From: Alkalicoccus luteus | GTDB lineage: Bacteria > Bacillota > Bacilli > Bacillales > Salisediminibacteriaceae | Assembly: GCA_052061695.1 (NCBI GenBank) | Contig: JBPZEY010000007.1 | Reading direction: 5' to 3' (one strand) | Length of the DNA: 64,000 nucleotides | Shown: positions 33,594 through 42,788 of the stretch, piece after piece | Position numbering within the stretch: the first letter of the stretch is position 1 | How the letters are laid out: each line of letters begins with the position of its first letter | The notes under the pieces: model-generated | What the model was told of the DNA's origin: nothing | The model's input: only the letters and a program-made list of their open reading frames with translations | Databases searched by the model: none | Position numbers and translations under genes: made by a program

Positions 33594-34124
33594 TCATGAT
33601 TGTTCAGGCTGGTCATCCCACGGTTTTAAGTCGGTTAAAATGGCAGCCAGCTTGCGGCTTTGTTCCCGGCTCTTTTTCCGTACGGAGATACGCTCTGGCG
33701 CGGTGTCGAATAAATACTTCTCTTCTTCCGACTCTGGAACGACCGGGGGCACGGGAGCAGTCTTGCCTTTGTCATCGAGAGCGACAAACGTTAAAAAGCT
33801 GGTTGCAGCAAGCCGGCGTTCGCCGGTCAGCAAGTCCTCTGCAATCACCTTCACGAACACTTCCATCGAGCTTCTCCCCGTGGAGGAAACGTGCGATTCC
33901 AGACAGACAGAATCGGTCTGGCGAATCGGGTGGAGGAAGTCAACGGAATCCGTAGACGCCGTTACGCATTCCGTCCGGCAGTGGCGAGCTGCGGAAATGG
34001 AGGCGACATCATCAATATCACGCATCAGCTTGCCGCCAAAAAGCGTATCGTGGTTGTTTGTATCCTGCGGAAACACGCGCCCCGTTTTAATGACCTTAGA
34101 GGCCCGGCATGTCTTTTCTTTCAT
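33594..34124 (-). CDS. acyl-CoA thioesterase, hotdog fold (YkhA-like)
   Basis: This 176-residue cytoplasmic thioesterase of the YciA/YkhA/BFIT group hydrolyses acyl-CoA to free acid and CoA. HDTLFGGKLMRDIDDVASISA near residue 25 carries the conserved Asn/Asp-Gly-Gly region of the hotdog helix, and SSMEVFVKVIAEDLLTGERR the beta sheet. The lysine/serine-rich end beyond residue 150 (SVRKKSREQSRKL) is typical of this subgroup. ATG follows GCAGGAGTG. It is monocistronic. Confidence 0.88.
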   Translation of the reverse strand: MKEKTCRASKVIKTGRVFPQDTNNHDTLFGGKLMRDIDDVASISAARHCRTECVTASTDSVDFLHPIRQTDSVCLESHVSSTGRSSMEVFVKVIAEDLLTGERRLAATSFLTFVALDDKGKTAPVPPVVPESEEEKYLFDTAPERISVRKKSREQSRKLAAILTDLKPWDDQPEQS

Positions 34125-34189
34125 GAATGATCACTCCTGCTAAAAGGTATGCCTGATTATATCACGTTCGTACATAAGGAGAGAGAAAA

Positions 34190-34513
34190 ATGAACAAACG
34201 CACGATTCGAGGAGCGGTTGACGGCGAAACGCGCTGCAGTCATTACCATGGACCGACAGATATCATCGCGCTGAAGTGCTATTGCTGCCGGGAGTATTTC
34301 CCTTGCCACGCCTGTCACGAGGAGCAGACGGGTAAAGCTTTCACCCCGTGGCCAAAGGGATATGAGCAGGAGAAGGCAGTGCTTTGCGGAAGCTGCAAAC
34401 AGGAGCTCACAATTGGTGACTATCGGAAAAGCGGAAGCCGTTGTCCGGAATGCGGAGCAAGCTTCAATCCAGGATGCCGCTTGCATGCGCACCTTTATTT
34501 TTCAGAAGCATAG
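34190..34513 (+). CDS. CHY zinc-finger protein
   Basis: The protein has 107 residues with a CHY-type zinc-binding domain: CSHYHG near residue 16, CYCCREYFPCHACHEEQ near 30-46 and two further CxxC pairs (CGSCKQ, CPECGA). About nine Cys and several His can bind two or three zinc ions. Function is unknown; eukaryotic relatives occur in ubiquitin ligases, while small bacterial forms stand alone. ATG follows AAGGAGAGAG. It lies 14 bases before the lipoprotein gene, so the two may be co-transcribed. Confidence 0.85.
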   Translation: MNKRTIRGAVDGETRCSHYHGPTDIIALKCYCCREYFPCHACHEEQTGKAFTPWPKGYEQEKAVLCGSCKQELTIGDYRKSGSRCPECGASFNPGCRLHAHLYFSEA

Positions 34514-34527
34514 GAGGAACGAATTCG

Positions 34528-35730
34528 ATGAAAAAATGGACTAGTTTAGGAGCACTGCTGTTTCTCACTGCCTGCGGAGCGGGAGAAGAGGCGGCAGATG
34601 CGGATGATCTTTCTGAGCAGGACTGGGAGGAGATTACTGCCGCAGCCGAGGGGGCTGAGATCGGCATCTATATGTGGGGCGGTGATGAAGGCGTGAATGC
34701 GTACATCGATGACGTTGTGGCCCCCGCGCTTGAAGAATCATACGATATCACGCTGGCACGCTACCCGATGGAGGCGCCGGAATTTTTATCCCGGCTTCGG
34801 ACCGAACGGGAAGCCGGCAGCATGGATGGCAGTGCAGATATTCTCTGGATCAATGGAGAAAACTTCCGCATCGCCAAAGAGAACGACCTGCTTTACGGCT
34901 CGTTTGCGGAACTGCTGCCGAACATGGAAGCTTACGTCAATGACGACGCGCCATATGTGGAAACAGATATGGGTATTCCGGTGGAAGGCATGCAGGTGCC
35001 TTGGGGGAACGTCCAGTACGCCTTTCAGTTCCGCGGTGACGCAGATCCTCCTGAGACGATGGAGGGGCTCCTCAGCTGGGCGGAAGAGAACCCAGGGGCC
35101 TTCACCTATCCGAATGTCTCAAACGATACCGGAGCGGGTTTTGTGCGTCACGTGATGCATCATGTTGCTGACGATGCGGAAGATTTGGAAACGTTTGATG
35201 AAGAATGGCTGGAGGAAAAAGGGGAGGAGGTCTGGCACATCCTGCGCGAGCTGCAGCCGCACTTATGGAGGGAAGGCCGGACTTATCCGGAAACGCTGGA
35301 GCAGCAGGATCAGCTGTTCAGCAGCGGAGAAGTGGACGTGACGCTTGGCTTCAACGAGTACCGGGCGGAAAGCTTGGTCGATCAGGGAACGTTTCCGGAA
35401 GACACACAAACTGTCGGATTGGAATCCGGATCAATCGCCAGCACCCACTATTTGAGCATGCCATTTAATACGACAGAGCCGGAAGCGGCTTTAACGGCGA
35501 TCAATTATTTACTGTCCCCGGAAGCGCAGACAGCGAAGCTCGATCCGGAGCGGTGGGGAGAGGGGCATATCCTCGACCTCGATGCTCTGTCCGAGGAAGA
35601 AAACGAGGCGATTGAATCGTTGTCCGGTGAAGAGATCGTTCCTCAGGAGACGATTCTGCCGGAGCTGGATGCACGGTACGTTGACTGGATTCAGCAGAAC
35701 TGGGAGCAGGAAGTTGTCCAGCAGCGTTAA
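34528..35730 (+). CDS. YnjB-like ABC transporter substrate-binding lipoprotein
   Basis: This 400-residue extracellular binding protein is anchored at Cys16 (LFLTAC). A short acidic linker precedes the binding domain, which contains the segment ADILWINGENFRIAKENDLLYG and the SVLDPE-like late region SPEAQTAKLDPERWGEG. It resembles E. coli YnjB, and the gene order (binding protein, permease, permease, ATPase, CDP-alcohol transferase) matches ynjBCDF apart from the split permease. The ligand is unknown; thiamine- or sulfate-type binding proteins are relatives. ATG at 34528 follows TAGGAGG; the longer frame starting in the zinc-finger gene is not used. Confidence 0.82.
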   Translation: MKKWTSLGALLFLTACGAGEEAADADDLSEQDWEEITAAAEGAEIGIYMWGGDEGVNAYIDDVVAPALEESYDITLARYPMEAPEFLSRLRTEREAGSMDGSADILWINGENFRIAKENDLLYGSFAELLPNMEAYVNDDAPYVETDMGIPVEGMQVPWGNVQYAFQFRGDADPPETMEGLLSWAEENPGAFTYPNVSNDTGAGFVRHVMHHVADDAEDLETFDEEWLEEKGEEVWHILRELQPHLWREGRTYPETLEQQDQLFSSGEVDVTLGFNEYRAESLVDQGTFPEDTQTVGLESGSIASTHYLSMPFNTTEPEAALTAINYLLSPEAQTAKLDPERWGEGHILDLDALSEEENEAIESLSGEEIVPQETILPELDARYVDWIQQNWEQEVVQQR

Positions 35731-36559
35731 AGGCTGGCTGCTGGCGCTGCCGGTGCTGTTGTTTATGGCCGTGTTCGCTGCGCAGGGGCTGTACCGGGCT
35801 TGGCTGGAAAGCATGCAGACGGAAACCTCGTTCAGCGCCTATGCGGAGCTGCTGACAGGTCGAAGCTTCTGGTCGTCCTTTGGCATCAGCGTGTACGTTT
35901 CCTTTTTGTCAGCCGCGCTCTCTATTGTGATCGGACTCTGGCTGGTGCGATTGCTTCACCGTCATTTTATACGCGATGACTGGAAGCTTGCCGTCTGGTT
36001 TCCAATGCTTATTCCTCATTTTGCAGCAGCTTATTTGACCGTGCTGTTTTTTTCTCCGGGAGGCTGGTTTGCCTCTTTAACGGCTTCAGCAGGATTAGGT
36101 GGATTTCCGATTCTCGTCAATGACCCGCTTTATATTGGCGTGATCCTGACCTACCTGTGGAAAGAAATTCCGTTTGTCGTATTGATGCTGCTGCCGGTCT
36201 ATCAGGAGCTTGACTGGCGCATGGAGGAAGCGGCCAAAAGCCTTGGAGCCGGTGCATGGACGCGCTTTAAAACCGTTGAGCTTCCTTGGTGCGGGCCGGT
36301 ACTGCTTGAAGTATGGCTGATTTTGTTCGTCTTTATGCTTGGAGCATATGAAATTCCAGCGCTTCTTGGTGTCACATACCCATCTATGCTCCCGGTGCTT
36401 GCATTTGAGTGGTTTTACCAGGCCGGCTGGAGCCAGCGTCCGCTGGCTCAGGCCATGATGGTTGTGCTGACGCTGCTCTCCGCCTTTACTGCCTTTCTGC
36501 TGTTGTTTATCATTCAGCGGTCCCGGCGGCGCTGGCTGCGAGGAGGGATGCGTACATGA
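35714..36559 (+). CDS. ABC importer permease 1 (YnjC N-half-like)
   Basis: This permease has about 281 residues and six membrane helices. The segment EEAAKSLGAGAWTRFKTVELP near residue 178 is the EAA loop that docks to the ATPase. The most likely start is TTG at 35714, with GGAG-CAGGAAG just upstream, overlapping the binding-protein gene by 17 bases; the ATG at 35582 would add 44 residues of antisense-like sequence. The E. coli counterpart is one long fused permease, here split into two genes. Confidence 0.8.
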   Translation: MSSSVKGWLLALPVLLFMAVFAAQGLYRAWLESMQTETSFSAYAELLTGRSFWSSFGISVYVSFLSAALSIVIGLWLVRLLHRHFIRDDWKLAVWFPMLIPHFAAAYLTVLFFSPGGWFASLTASAGLGGFPILVNDPLYIGVILTYLWKEIPFVVLMLLPVYQELDWRMEEAAKSLGAGAWTRFKTVELPWCGPVLLEVWLILFVFMLGAYEIPALLGVTYPSMLPVLAFEWFYQAGWSQRPLAQAMMVVLTLLSAFTAFLLLFIIQRSRRRWLRGGMRT

Positions 36560-37347
36560 ACAAGAGCCGGAAAACGCTGCTCGCTGCTTTGCTGTTGCTG
36601 CTGTTTGTTGCGCCAGTGTTGTTTTTATTCGTGCGCAGCATTGCCTTCGGCTGGCGATTCCCGGACATAGTCCCGTCTGCATTCTCGATGCGGGGCTGGG
36701 AGGCTGTCTGGTCGGATCCACAGCTGATACAGGCGCTGGGTTCGACGATGGCTATCGGGACAGCGGTCGTTCTGCTTAATTACCTGCTGGCGCTGCCTGC
36801 AGCATACGCGCTCAGTCACTATGAACCTCGCGGGAAAGCAGTGATGGAAACGATTATCATGCTGCCAATTTTTGTACCGGTTCTGGCGGTCGCCATGGGG
36901 CTGCATCTGTTTATGATCCGTATTGGGGCGGCCGACAGCTGGATCGGCGTCGTGCTGATTCACATGCTTCCGACACTCCCGTACGCGGTGCGGATTTTAA
37001 AGTCAGGATTTGACCGGCTGCAGACCGATTGGATGTGGCAGGGGCGGACGCTTGGAATGAGCCCGGTGCGGACATTTTTCAGCCTGATGCTCCCGATGAT
37101 GCTGCCAAGCCTGCGCAGCTGCGGTATTCTCGTTTTCGTCATTTCTCTCAGCCAGTACGTGCTGACGGCGATCATCGGCGGAGGACGAGTTACGACCTTG
37201 CCCATCTTATATTTTCCGTTTTTCAGCAGTGCGGATGAAGCAGTAACAGCAGCGTTTACGATGCTGTTTGCCATACTGCCGATCGCATTTCTTCTTCTGC
37301 TGGAAGCGGCGTTGTATGCGTATACGAAATGGAGCAAGACGGTTTAA
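36556..37347 (+). CDS. ABC importer permease 2 (YnjC C-half-like)
   Basis: This 263-residue permease has six helices; its EAA-type loop is MWQGRTLGMSPVRTFFSLMLP near residue 160. It starts with the ATGA overlap of permease 1, after AGGAGGGATG, so the pair should be made in equal amounts. The reading frame extends upstream but without a ribosome site. Confidence 0.85.
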   Translation: MNKSRKTLLAALLLLLFVAPVLFLFVRSIAFGWRFPDIVPSAFSMRGWEAVWSDPQLIQALGSTMAIGTAVVLLNYLLALPAAYALSHYEPRGKAVMETIIMLPIFVPVLAVAMGLHLFMIRIGAADSWIGVVLIHMLPTLPYAVRILKSGFDRLQTDWMWQGRTLGMSPVRTFFSLMLPMMLPSLRSCGILVFVISLSQYVLTAIIGGGRVTTLPILYFPFFSSADEAVTAAFTMLFAILPIAFLLLLEAALYAYTKWSKTV

Positions 37348-37358
37348 GGAGGAAAAGC

Positions 37359-38294
37359 ATGCTGGAAATCATTGACGCAGAAAAACAGTACGGGAAACAC
37401 ACCGTTTTCAGCGGTGTCTCTCTTTTTGCAGCTGCAGGAGAAACAGCCTGTATCGTCGGACCATCCGGCTGCGGCAAAACAACGCTGCTGCGGGCTGCGG
37501 CAGGTCTCGTGCAGCTAACAAAAGGCAGCGTCATCCTGGACGGCACAGATATCACCAGCTGGAAAGCCGAACAGCGGCCCGTCGTACTGTTATTCCAGGA
37601 AGCGCTGCTCTTCCCGCAGCTCACCGTGCTGCAAAACATTGCCTATGGGTTGAAGTATGGACGACGGAAGCTCGGGCGAGACGAACGGCTGAAGGAAAGC
37701 CGGCGTATGCTGCAGAAAATAGAGATGAATCAGTGGGAAAACGCCTACCCGGTCGAACTCTCCGGCGGTCAAAAGCAGCGCGTGGCTCTGGCGCGGGCAC
37801 TTGTGTTAAAGCCTAAGCTGCTGCTGCTTGATGAGCCTTTTTCGAGTCTTGACGCATCGCTTCGACAGTCGCTGCGGACGTGGGTGCGCGGATTTTTGCG
37901 TGAAGAGGGCGTGACCTCTCTTTTCGTTACTCACGACAAGGAGGAGGCTGTCATGATGAGCGACCGGCTGATCGTCATGAAGGACGGCGCCGTGCAGCAG
38001 CAGGGCTCGCCTGAAGCAGTCTATCATCATCCGGAAAACCGCGCGGCGGCGGATGTCATTGGGGACGGGTTATACGACAAACGCTTCATTCCTGCATCCT
38101 CAATCAGCGTAGAAGCAGCAGGATCGTACAGCGGCATCGTGGAGCATCCGCTCTTTATGCACGGCTACCGCTTTTACCGTATCGCAGTGCCAGCACTAAA
38201 GCAGACGGTCGTTGTTCGAAGTGATACGATGTATCAAGAGGGGGACGAGGTGAAGCTGTCCGTTAAGGAAGAGAAGGAGAATGGTGCGCTGTGA
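37359..38294 (+). CDS. ABC importer ATPase (YnjD-like)
   Basis: This 311-residue ATP-binding protein has Walker A GPSGCGKT, signature LSGGQKQRVALARAL, Walker B LLLLDEPFSSLD and switch His in VTHDKEEAV. About 70 residues after position 235 form an extra regulatory-type C-terminal domain. ATG at 37359 follows AAGGAGG, 11 bases after the permease stop. Its stop overlaps the next GTG start as GTGA. Confidence 0.88.
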   Translation: MLEIIDAEKQYGKHTVFSGVSLFAAAGETACIVGPSGCGKTTLLRAAAGLVQLTKGSVILDGTDITSWKAEQRPVVLLFQEALLFPQLTVLQNIAYGLKYGRRKLGRDERLKESRRMLQKIEMNQWENAYPVELSGGQKQRVALARALVLKPKLLLLDEPFSSLDASLRQSLRTWVRGFLREEGVTSLFVTHDKEEAVMMSDRLIVMKDGAVQQQGSPEAVYHHPENRAAADVIGDGLYDKRFIPASSISVEAAGSYSGIVEHPLFMHGYRFYRIAVPALKQTVVVRSDTMYQEGDEVKLSVKEEKENGAL

Positions 38295-38887
38295 TTGATA
38301 CGAAGGCAAGATACATCGTGCAGCCAGTGATTGAAAAAACAGCAGGAGTCGCGCTGCGGACCGGTCTCTCTGCCAATCAAATGACGGTGCTCGGTTTTCT
38401 CACAGGAATAGCAGCCGCCGGAGCAGTATTTGCAGGCTGGTATGTCACCGGCTTTCTGCTGCTCTGGTTTTCCGGGTTTTTAGACGCCGTTGACGGCACG
38501 ATGGCCCGGAAAACGATCAGTACAAAATTCGGCACGGTGCTCGACGTCAGCTTTGACCGGCTCGTCGAGGCAGGTATCATTCTTGCCCTCGCGTTCCGCT
38601 ATCCGGATCTGATGTGGGCGATGCTGCTGCTCATGGCATCTATTTTATATACGGTCACCATCTTTCTCACCGTGGGTGCCGTTGCTGATAAGAAAACAGA
38701 GAAATCCTTTTACTATCAGCCTGCGCTTGCGGAACGGACAGAAGGCTTTATTTTGCTGTCGCTAATGATTTTATTCACGGAGTATCTGCTGTTTTTCACA
38801 CTGCTGTTTCTCGCTGTCGAGCTGATCACAGCCTTTCAGCGACTGTATATGGCGAAAAAACTGCTGCAGGAGGAGGAAGAATCATGA
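38291..38887 (+). CDS. CDP-alcohol phosphatidyltransferase (YnjF-like)
   Basis: This 198-residue membrane enzyme has about six helices. The catalytic motif DAVDGTMAR...G...D...D is present: DG at about residues 66-67 and the late Asp residues in LDVSFDR. Only seven residues separate AR from the next Gly, one fewer than the usual eight. Family members transfer a phosphatidyl group from CDP-diacylglycerol to an alcohol such as glycerol phosphate; the acceptor here is unknown. GTG at 38291 overlaps the ATPase stop. The same gene sits beside the same transporter in E. coli. Confidence 0.85.
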   Translation: MIDTKARYIVQPVIEKTAGVALRTGLSANQMTVLGFLTGIAAAGAVFAGWYVTGFLLLWFSGFLDAVDGTMARKTISTKFGTVLDVSFDRLVEAGIILALAFRYPDLMWAMLLLMASILYTVTIFLTVGAVADKKTEKSFYYQPALAERTEGFILLSLMILFTEYLLFFTLLFLAVELITAFQRLYMAKKLLQEEEES

Positions 38888-39480
38888 GTTTGCTGTACGT
38901 CACCGCGAACCCTAAAGATACACACGAATCATACGGTCTTCGGCTCGGAGAAGCGTTTCTTTCCGCCTATCAGGACACCTATCCGGAAGCTCACATAGAG
39001 CGTCTCGATCTGTTTGCGGACTCGCCGCCGCCGCTGACTGGCGACAAGCTGGACGCGTGGGAGCGAAAGACAACCCGCCCGGTGACAAGTCCGTGGGTTG
39101 ATCAATTTTTGCGTTTTGATCAAGTCGTGTTCGTTACTCCGCTCTGGAATATGGGGCTGCCTTCTCCTGTAAAAGCATACATCGATCAGCTGATCCTGCC
39201 GGATAAAACGTTCCGCTTTGGGGAGCGTGGCATGGAGGGGCTGCTCGGCCACGTCAGGATACTGCACCTTCAGTCGCGCGGCGGGGTCTATTCGCACGGC
39301 AAGCTCCAGGCGTTTGAGCACGGCGACTCCTATTTACGGACTATCTTCGGCCTGACCGGAGTGAAGCAGTATGATCACATTCACGTCGAAGGCACCAGTA
39401 CGTATCCTGACGAAGCTGAAACGCGCCTGAAAAAAGCAGTAAAGGAGGCAGAAGCCCTTGCGCGGACCTTTCACGGATGA
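38884..39480 (+). CDS. FMN-dependent NADH:quinone oxidoreductase / azoreductase
   Basis: This 198-residue flavodoxin-fold enzyme of the AzoR type binds FMN and reduces quinones or azo compounds with NAD(P)H. Segments VTPLWNMGLPSPVKAYIDQ near residue 83 (FMN contact) and LQSRGGVYSHG near 133 are characteristic. It starts in the ATGA overlap with the transferase gene, making it the last gene of the YnjBCDF-like operon; its link to the transported compound is unknown. No clear plus-strand terminator follows before the shared hairpin at 39736. Confidence 0.88.
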   Translation: MSLLYVTANPKDTHESYGLRLGEAFLSAYQDTYPEAHIERLDLFADSPPPLTGDKLDAWERKTTRPVTSPWVDQFLRFDQVVFVTPLWNMGLPSPVKAYIDQLILPDKTFRFGERGMEGLLGHVRILHLQSRGGVYSHGKLQAFEHGDSYLRTIFGLTGVKQYDHIHVEGTSTYPDEAETRLKKAVKEAEALARTFHG

Positions 39481-39735
39481 CGCGTGAAATGGAAAACGGG
39501 CGAATGCATCATTAGGCTTTCCTGCAAACTGTATTTTCGGAAAAGCTGCACAAGCCCGCGCAAATGTAACTCTGCCTCGGGTGCAAGGCGCCTTAACGGC
39601 GGACAAAAGGAACCCACCGGCAAGCAAAAGTAACTTACGGAACTTAACAGATCGCTATAACGAATAAAGTGACACAAGGACCATGAGACGCAACACAAAG
39701 CCGGTGTAAGTTAACAATTCACTGGGCACAGCATA
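39481..39735. other. intergenic stretch without a gene
   Basis: No ORF, RNA or promoter is supported. The part from about 39625 to 39690 (AACTTACGG, CGCTATAACGAAT) faintly recalls the dispersed 130-bp repeat in reverse orientation but is too diverged to call. Confidence 0.4.
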
Positions 39736-39776
39736 TGAAAAACCCTCTGGCAAGTAATAAGCCAGAGGGTTCTTTC
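39736..39776. terminator. bidirectional terminator after the peptide transporter operon
   Basis: ACCCTCTGGC pairs with GCCAGAGGGT, with an A-run on the left (T-run for the minus strand) and TTCTTT on the right. Confidence 0.88.
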
Positions 39777-39786
39777 GGTACTTATC

Positions 39787-40806
39787 TTAATAATTCGGCT
39801 GCATTTCACCGGATTCGATTTCCTCAATGTAGTGGCAGGCGGCGCGGTGGCCGTCTTTCATCAGGTCATCGTTTGTTCGGAGCTCAGGATCATCCGTTAC
39901 ACACTTATCGGTCGCAAATGGGCAGCGTGTATGGAACCGGCAGCCGCTTGGCGGATCAATCGGAGAAGGAACGTCACCCTTCAGAATGATCTGCTCTTTC
40001 CGCTTTGTCGGATCCGGAACCGGAATCGCGGACAAAAGCGTTCGCGTATACGGGTGCTTCGGGTTGTCGAACAGCGATTTCTTGTCTGCAATCTCAACGA
40101 TTTTCCCGAGGTACATCACGAGTACGCGGTCGGAAATATGACGGACGACACCAAGGTCGTGCGAAATGAAGAGATACGTCAGATCGAGATCCCGCTGCAG
40201 CTTCTTCAGCAGGTTCAATACCTGTGCCTGAATCGATACGTCGAGTGCCGACACCGACTCGTCACAGATGATCATTTTCGGGTCTACGGAAAGCGCACGG
40301 GCGATCCCGATACGCTGACGCTGACCGCCGCTGAATTCGTGCGGGAAGCGGTCAATCTGGTGCTCACCGAGACCGACCGTCTTCATCAGCTCTTTAATTC
40401 GCTCTTCACGGTCTTTTTTCGGAGCGACGTTTTGAATCTCCATCGCCTCATTCAGAATCTGACGTACCGTCTGGCGAGGGTTAATCGATGCGTAAGGATC
40501 CTGGAAGATAATCTGCAGGTCCTTTCGCATATCGCGCATTTCCTTCTTGCTGAGAGAGACGAGATCCTTTCCGTTAAATTCCACGGTACCGGAAGTTGGG
40601 TTATCCAATCGCAGAATTGCGCGTCCTGTCGTCGATTTACCGCAACCTGATTCGCCAACAATGCTGAGCGTTTCACCAGCATTCACTTCAAAGCTGATAT
40701 CGTCGACAGCTTTCACGTCGTTTACTTTGCGGCCAAAAATACCGCCTTTGATCGGAAAGTACTGCTTAAGATTTTGTACTTTCAGGATCTGCTGTGGAGT
40801 AGTCAT
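39787..40806 (-). CDS. peptide ABC transporter ATPase 2 (OppF/DppF-like)
   Basis: This 339-residue ATPase has Walker A GESGCGKS, signature FSGGQRQRIGIARAL and Walker B MIICDESVSALD. The late Cys cluster (CRFHTRCPFATDKC) binds a [4Fe-4S] centre in several DppD/DppF proteins. It works as a heterodimer with the preceding ATPase. ATG lies 41 bases inside the end of the previous gene; translation should be coupled. Confidence 0.9.
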   Translation of the reverse strand: MTTPQQILKVQNLKQYFPIKGGIFGRKVNDVKAVDDISFEVNAGETLSIVGESGCGKSTTGRAILRLDNPTSGTVEFNGKDLVSLSKKEMRDMRKDLQIIFQDPYASINPRQTVRQILNEAMEIQNVAPKKDREERIKELMKTVGLGEHQIDRFPHEFSGGQRQRIGIARALSVDPKMIICDESVSALDVSIQAQVLNLLKKLQRDLDLTYLFISHDLGVVRHISDRVLVMYLGKIVEIADKKSLFDNPKHPYTRTLLSAIPVPDPTKRKEQIILKGDVPSPIDPPSGCRFHTRCPFATDKCVTDDPELRTNDDLMKDGHRAACHYIEEIESGEMQPNY

Positions 40807-41821
40807 CTCGTACGTTCACCTCCGGTCCGTCCCACTGGTCTGTATGAATCCAGCAGCGTACTTGGTTTCCGTCTTCAAGCTCTTCAAGGTCCGGCAGTCG
40901 TTCATGGCACATATCACGGGCAAACGGGCACCGTGGTGCGAAGCGGCAGCCTTCCGGAAGCTCATCCGGACGTGGAACCATGCCGCGGATCACTTCAAGC
41001 TCGTCCTGATCGATGTCGTGACGTGGCAGCGACTTCAGCAGGCCGACCGTATATGGATGCTTTGGCTTGGAGAAAAGTGTTTCCACGTCTGCATATTCAA
41101 TGATTTTACCTGCATACATAACGGCAACGTAATCGCACGTTTCCGCCACAACACCGAGGTCGTGTGTGATCAGCATCATTGACATGCCGAGGTCCTTCTG
41201 CAAGTTATTGATCAGGCGCAAAATCTGTGCCTGAATCGTCACGTCAAGAGCCGTTGTCGGCTCATCGGCAATCAGCAGCTCTGGATCACACGCGAGGGCA
41301 ATCGCTATCATCGCGCGCTGGCGCATACCGCCGGAGAGCTCGTGCGGGTAAGCTTTCACCCGGGCCTTCGGAGAAGGAATACCAACGAGTTCCAGCATAT
41401 CAACTGCTTTATTCAGAGCTTCCTTTTTGGACATGCCGCGGTGAATCTGATAAGCTTCCGCAATTTGGTCGCCGACGGTGTAGACCGGGTTCAGAGACGT
41501 CATTGGCTCCTGAAAGATCATCGAGATTTTATTCCCGCGGATCTGGCGCATTTCTGCTTCACTTTTCTCAAGCAGGTCCTCGCCGTGGAAGTAAATATGA
41601 CCGCCCTTGATTTTACCCGGGTCTTCAATCAAACGCATGATAGAAAGGGACGTGATGCTTTTTCCTGAACCGGATTCGCCCACAATTCCGAGCGTTTTTC
41701 CGGCCGGGACGTCAAAGTGTACACCGTCTACGGCCTTGATTTCCCCTTTATGGGTAAAGAAGGACGTCTGGAGGTCGTCCACTTTAATAATGGATGGTTT
41801 TTGTTCCAACGTTTTTCCCAC
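40766..41821 (-). CDS. peptide ABC transporter ATPase 1 (OppD/DppD-like)
   Basis: This protein of about 351 residues has Walker A GESGSGKS, signature LSGGMRQRAMIAIAL and Walker B LLIADEPTTALD, plus a C-terminal Cys cluster (CRFAPRCPFARDMC). The longest start is GTG at 41821, but AAAGGTGG overlaps it. A TTG four codons later (41809) has better spacing, so the exact start is uncertain. The gene lies 21 bases after permease B. Confidence 0.88.
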   Translation of the reverse strand: MGKTLEQKPSIIKVDDLQTSFFTHKGEIKAVDGVHFDVPAGKTLGIVGESGSGKSITSLSIMRLIEDPGKIKGGHIYFHGEDLLEKSEAEMRQIRGNKISMIFQEPMTSLNPVYTVGDQIAEAYQIHRGMSKKEALNKAVDMLELVGIPSPKARVKAYPHELSGGMRQRAMIAIALACDPELLIADEPTTALDVTIQAQILRLINNLQKDLGMSMMLITHDLGVVAETCDYVAVMYAGKIIEYADVETLFSKPKHPYTVGLLKSLPRHDIDQDELEVIRGMVPRPDELPEGCRFAPRCPFARDMCHERLPDLEELEDGNQVRCWIHTDQWDGPEVNVRDDYSTADPESTKS

Positions 41822-41842
41822 CTTTCAATGTCGGAATATCGG

Positions 41843-42763
41843 TTAATCCAGCTCGATCCGCTTGTTGAGGAGTCGATAGGAAATATCTACAAGGAAGTTA
41901 ACGAACACAAACAACAGAGCAAGAATCAGTACAGCCCCCTGAACGATCGGGAAATCACGCTGAGATATAGCTTCCACGACGAGACGTCCGAGCCCATTGA
42001 TGGCAAACACGGTTTCTGTTAGTACGGCGCCGCCGAGAAGGGTACCGAACTGAAGACCAACTACCGTGACAACCGGGATCATTGCATTGCGCAATGCGTG
42101 CTTGTAAATGACATAACGCTCCTTTACCCCCTTAGCGCGGGCGGTGCGGATGTAATCCTGATGAATAACTTCCAGCATACTGGAGCGCATCATTCGGGCG
42201 ATAATCGCGGCCCCGGCAGTCCCTAGGGTGATGACAGGCAGAATAATCGCCTGCGGAGAGCCCCATCCGGAAACTGGCATCCATTCAATGTTCAAGGCTA
42301 AGTACTGAATCAGCATAAGACCAAGCCAGAAGTTCGGCATAGACAGACCGAACAAGGCAAAGACCATGATAAACATGTCAGAAAAAGAATTACGTCTTGT
42401 CGCCGAAATAACGCCGGCGATGATACCGATAAACACGCTGACAATCGTACTGTAAAGGGCAAGTTCTACGGTAATCCAGAAACGGACGCCGATTTCATCA
42501 CTGACAGCACGTCCGCTGCGGATCGAGTTGCCGAGATCACCTTGTACAGCATTTCCGACAAACGTGCCGTACTGTACATAAAGCGGATCATTCAGGCCGA
42601 GACGGTCACGCATTTGTTCAATCTGTGTTTCGCTCGCACGCTCCCCAGCCATAATCTGAGCCGGGTCCCCCGGAATGAGGTGCATCATCAGAAAAACGAT
42701 GATCGTCACCCCGAACATAACCGGAATGGTTTGAAGCAGGCGGCGTATCGTATATTTAATCAA
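41843..42763 (-). CDS. peptide ABC transporter permease (DppB/OppB-like)
   Basis: This 306-residue inner-membrane channel subunit has six helices. Typical features are MIKYTIRRLLQTIPVMFGV at the start, LIPGDPAQIMAG near residue 30, and the EAA-type loop YIRTARAKGVKERYVIYKHA. TTG is the start, with GAGGTG seven bases upstream. It follows the DppC-like gene by 25 bases; the usual order of B and C is reversed here. Confidence 0.9.
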   Translation of the reverse strand: MIKYTIRRLLQTIPVMFGVTIIVFLMMHLIPGDPAQIMAGERASETQIEQMRDRLGLNDPLYVQYGTFVGNAVQGDLGNSIRSGRAVSDEIGVRFWITVELALYSTIVSVFIGIIAGVISATRRNSFSDMFIMVFALFGLSMPNFWLGLMLIQYLALNIEWMPVSGWGSPQAIILPVITLGTAGAAIIARMMRSSMLEVIHQDYIRTARAKGVKERYVIYKHALRNAMIPVVTVVGLQFGTLLGGAVLTETVFAINGLGRLVVEAISQRDFPIVQGAVLILALLFVFVNFLVDISYRLLNKRIELD

Positions 42764-42788
42764 AGTGTTTCACCTCGCTTGCGTTATT

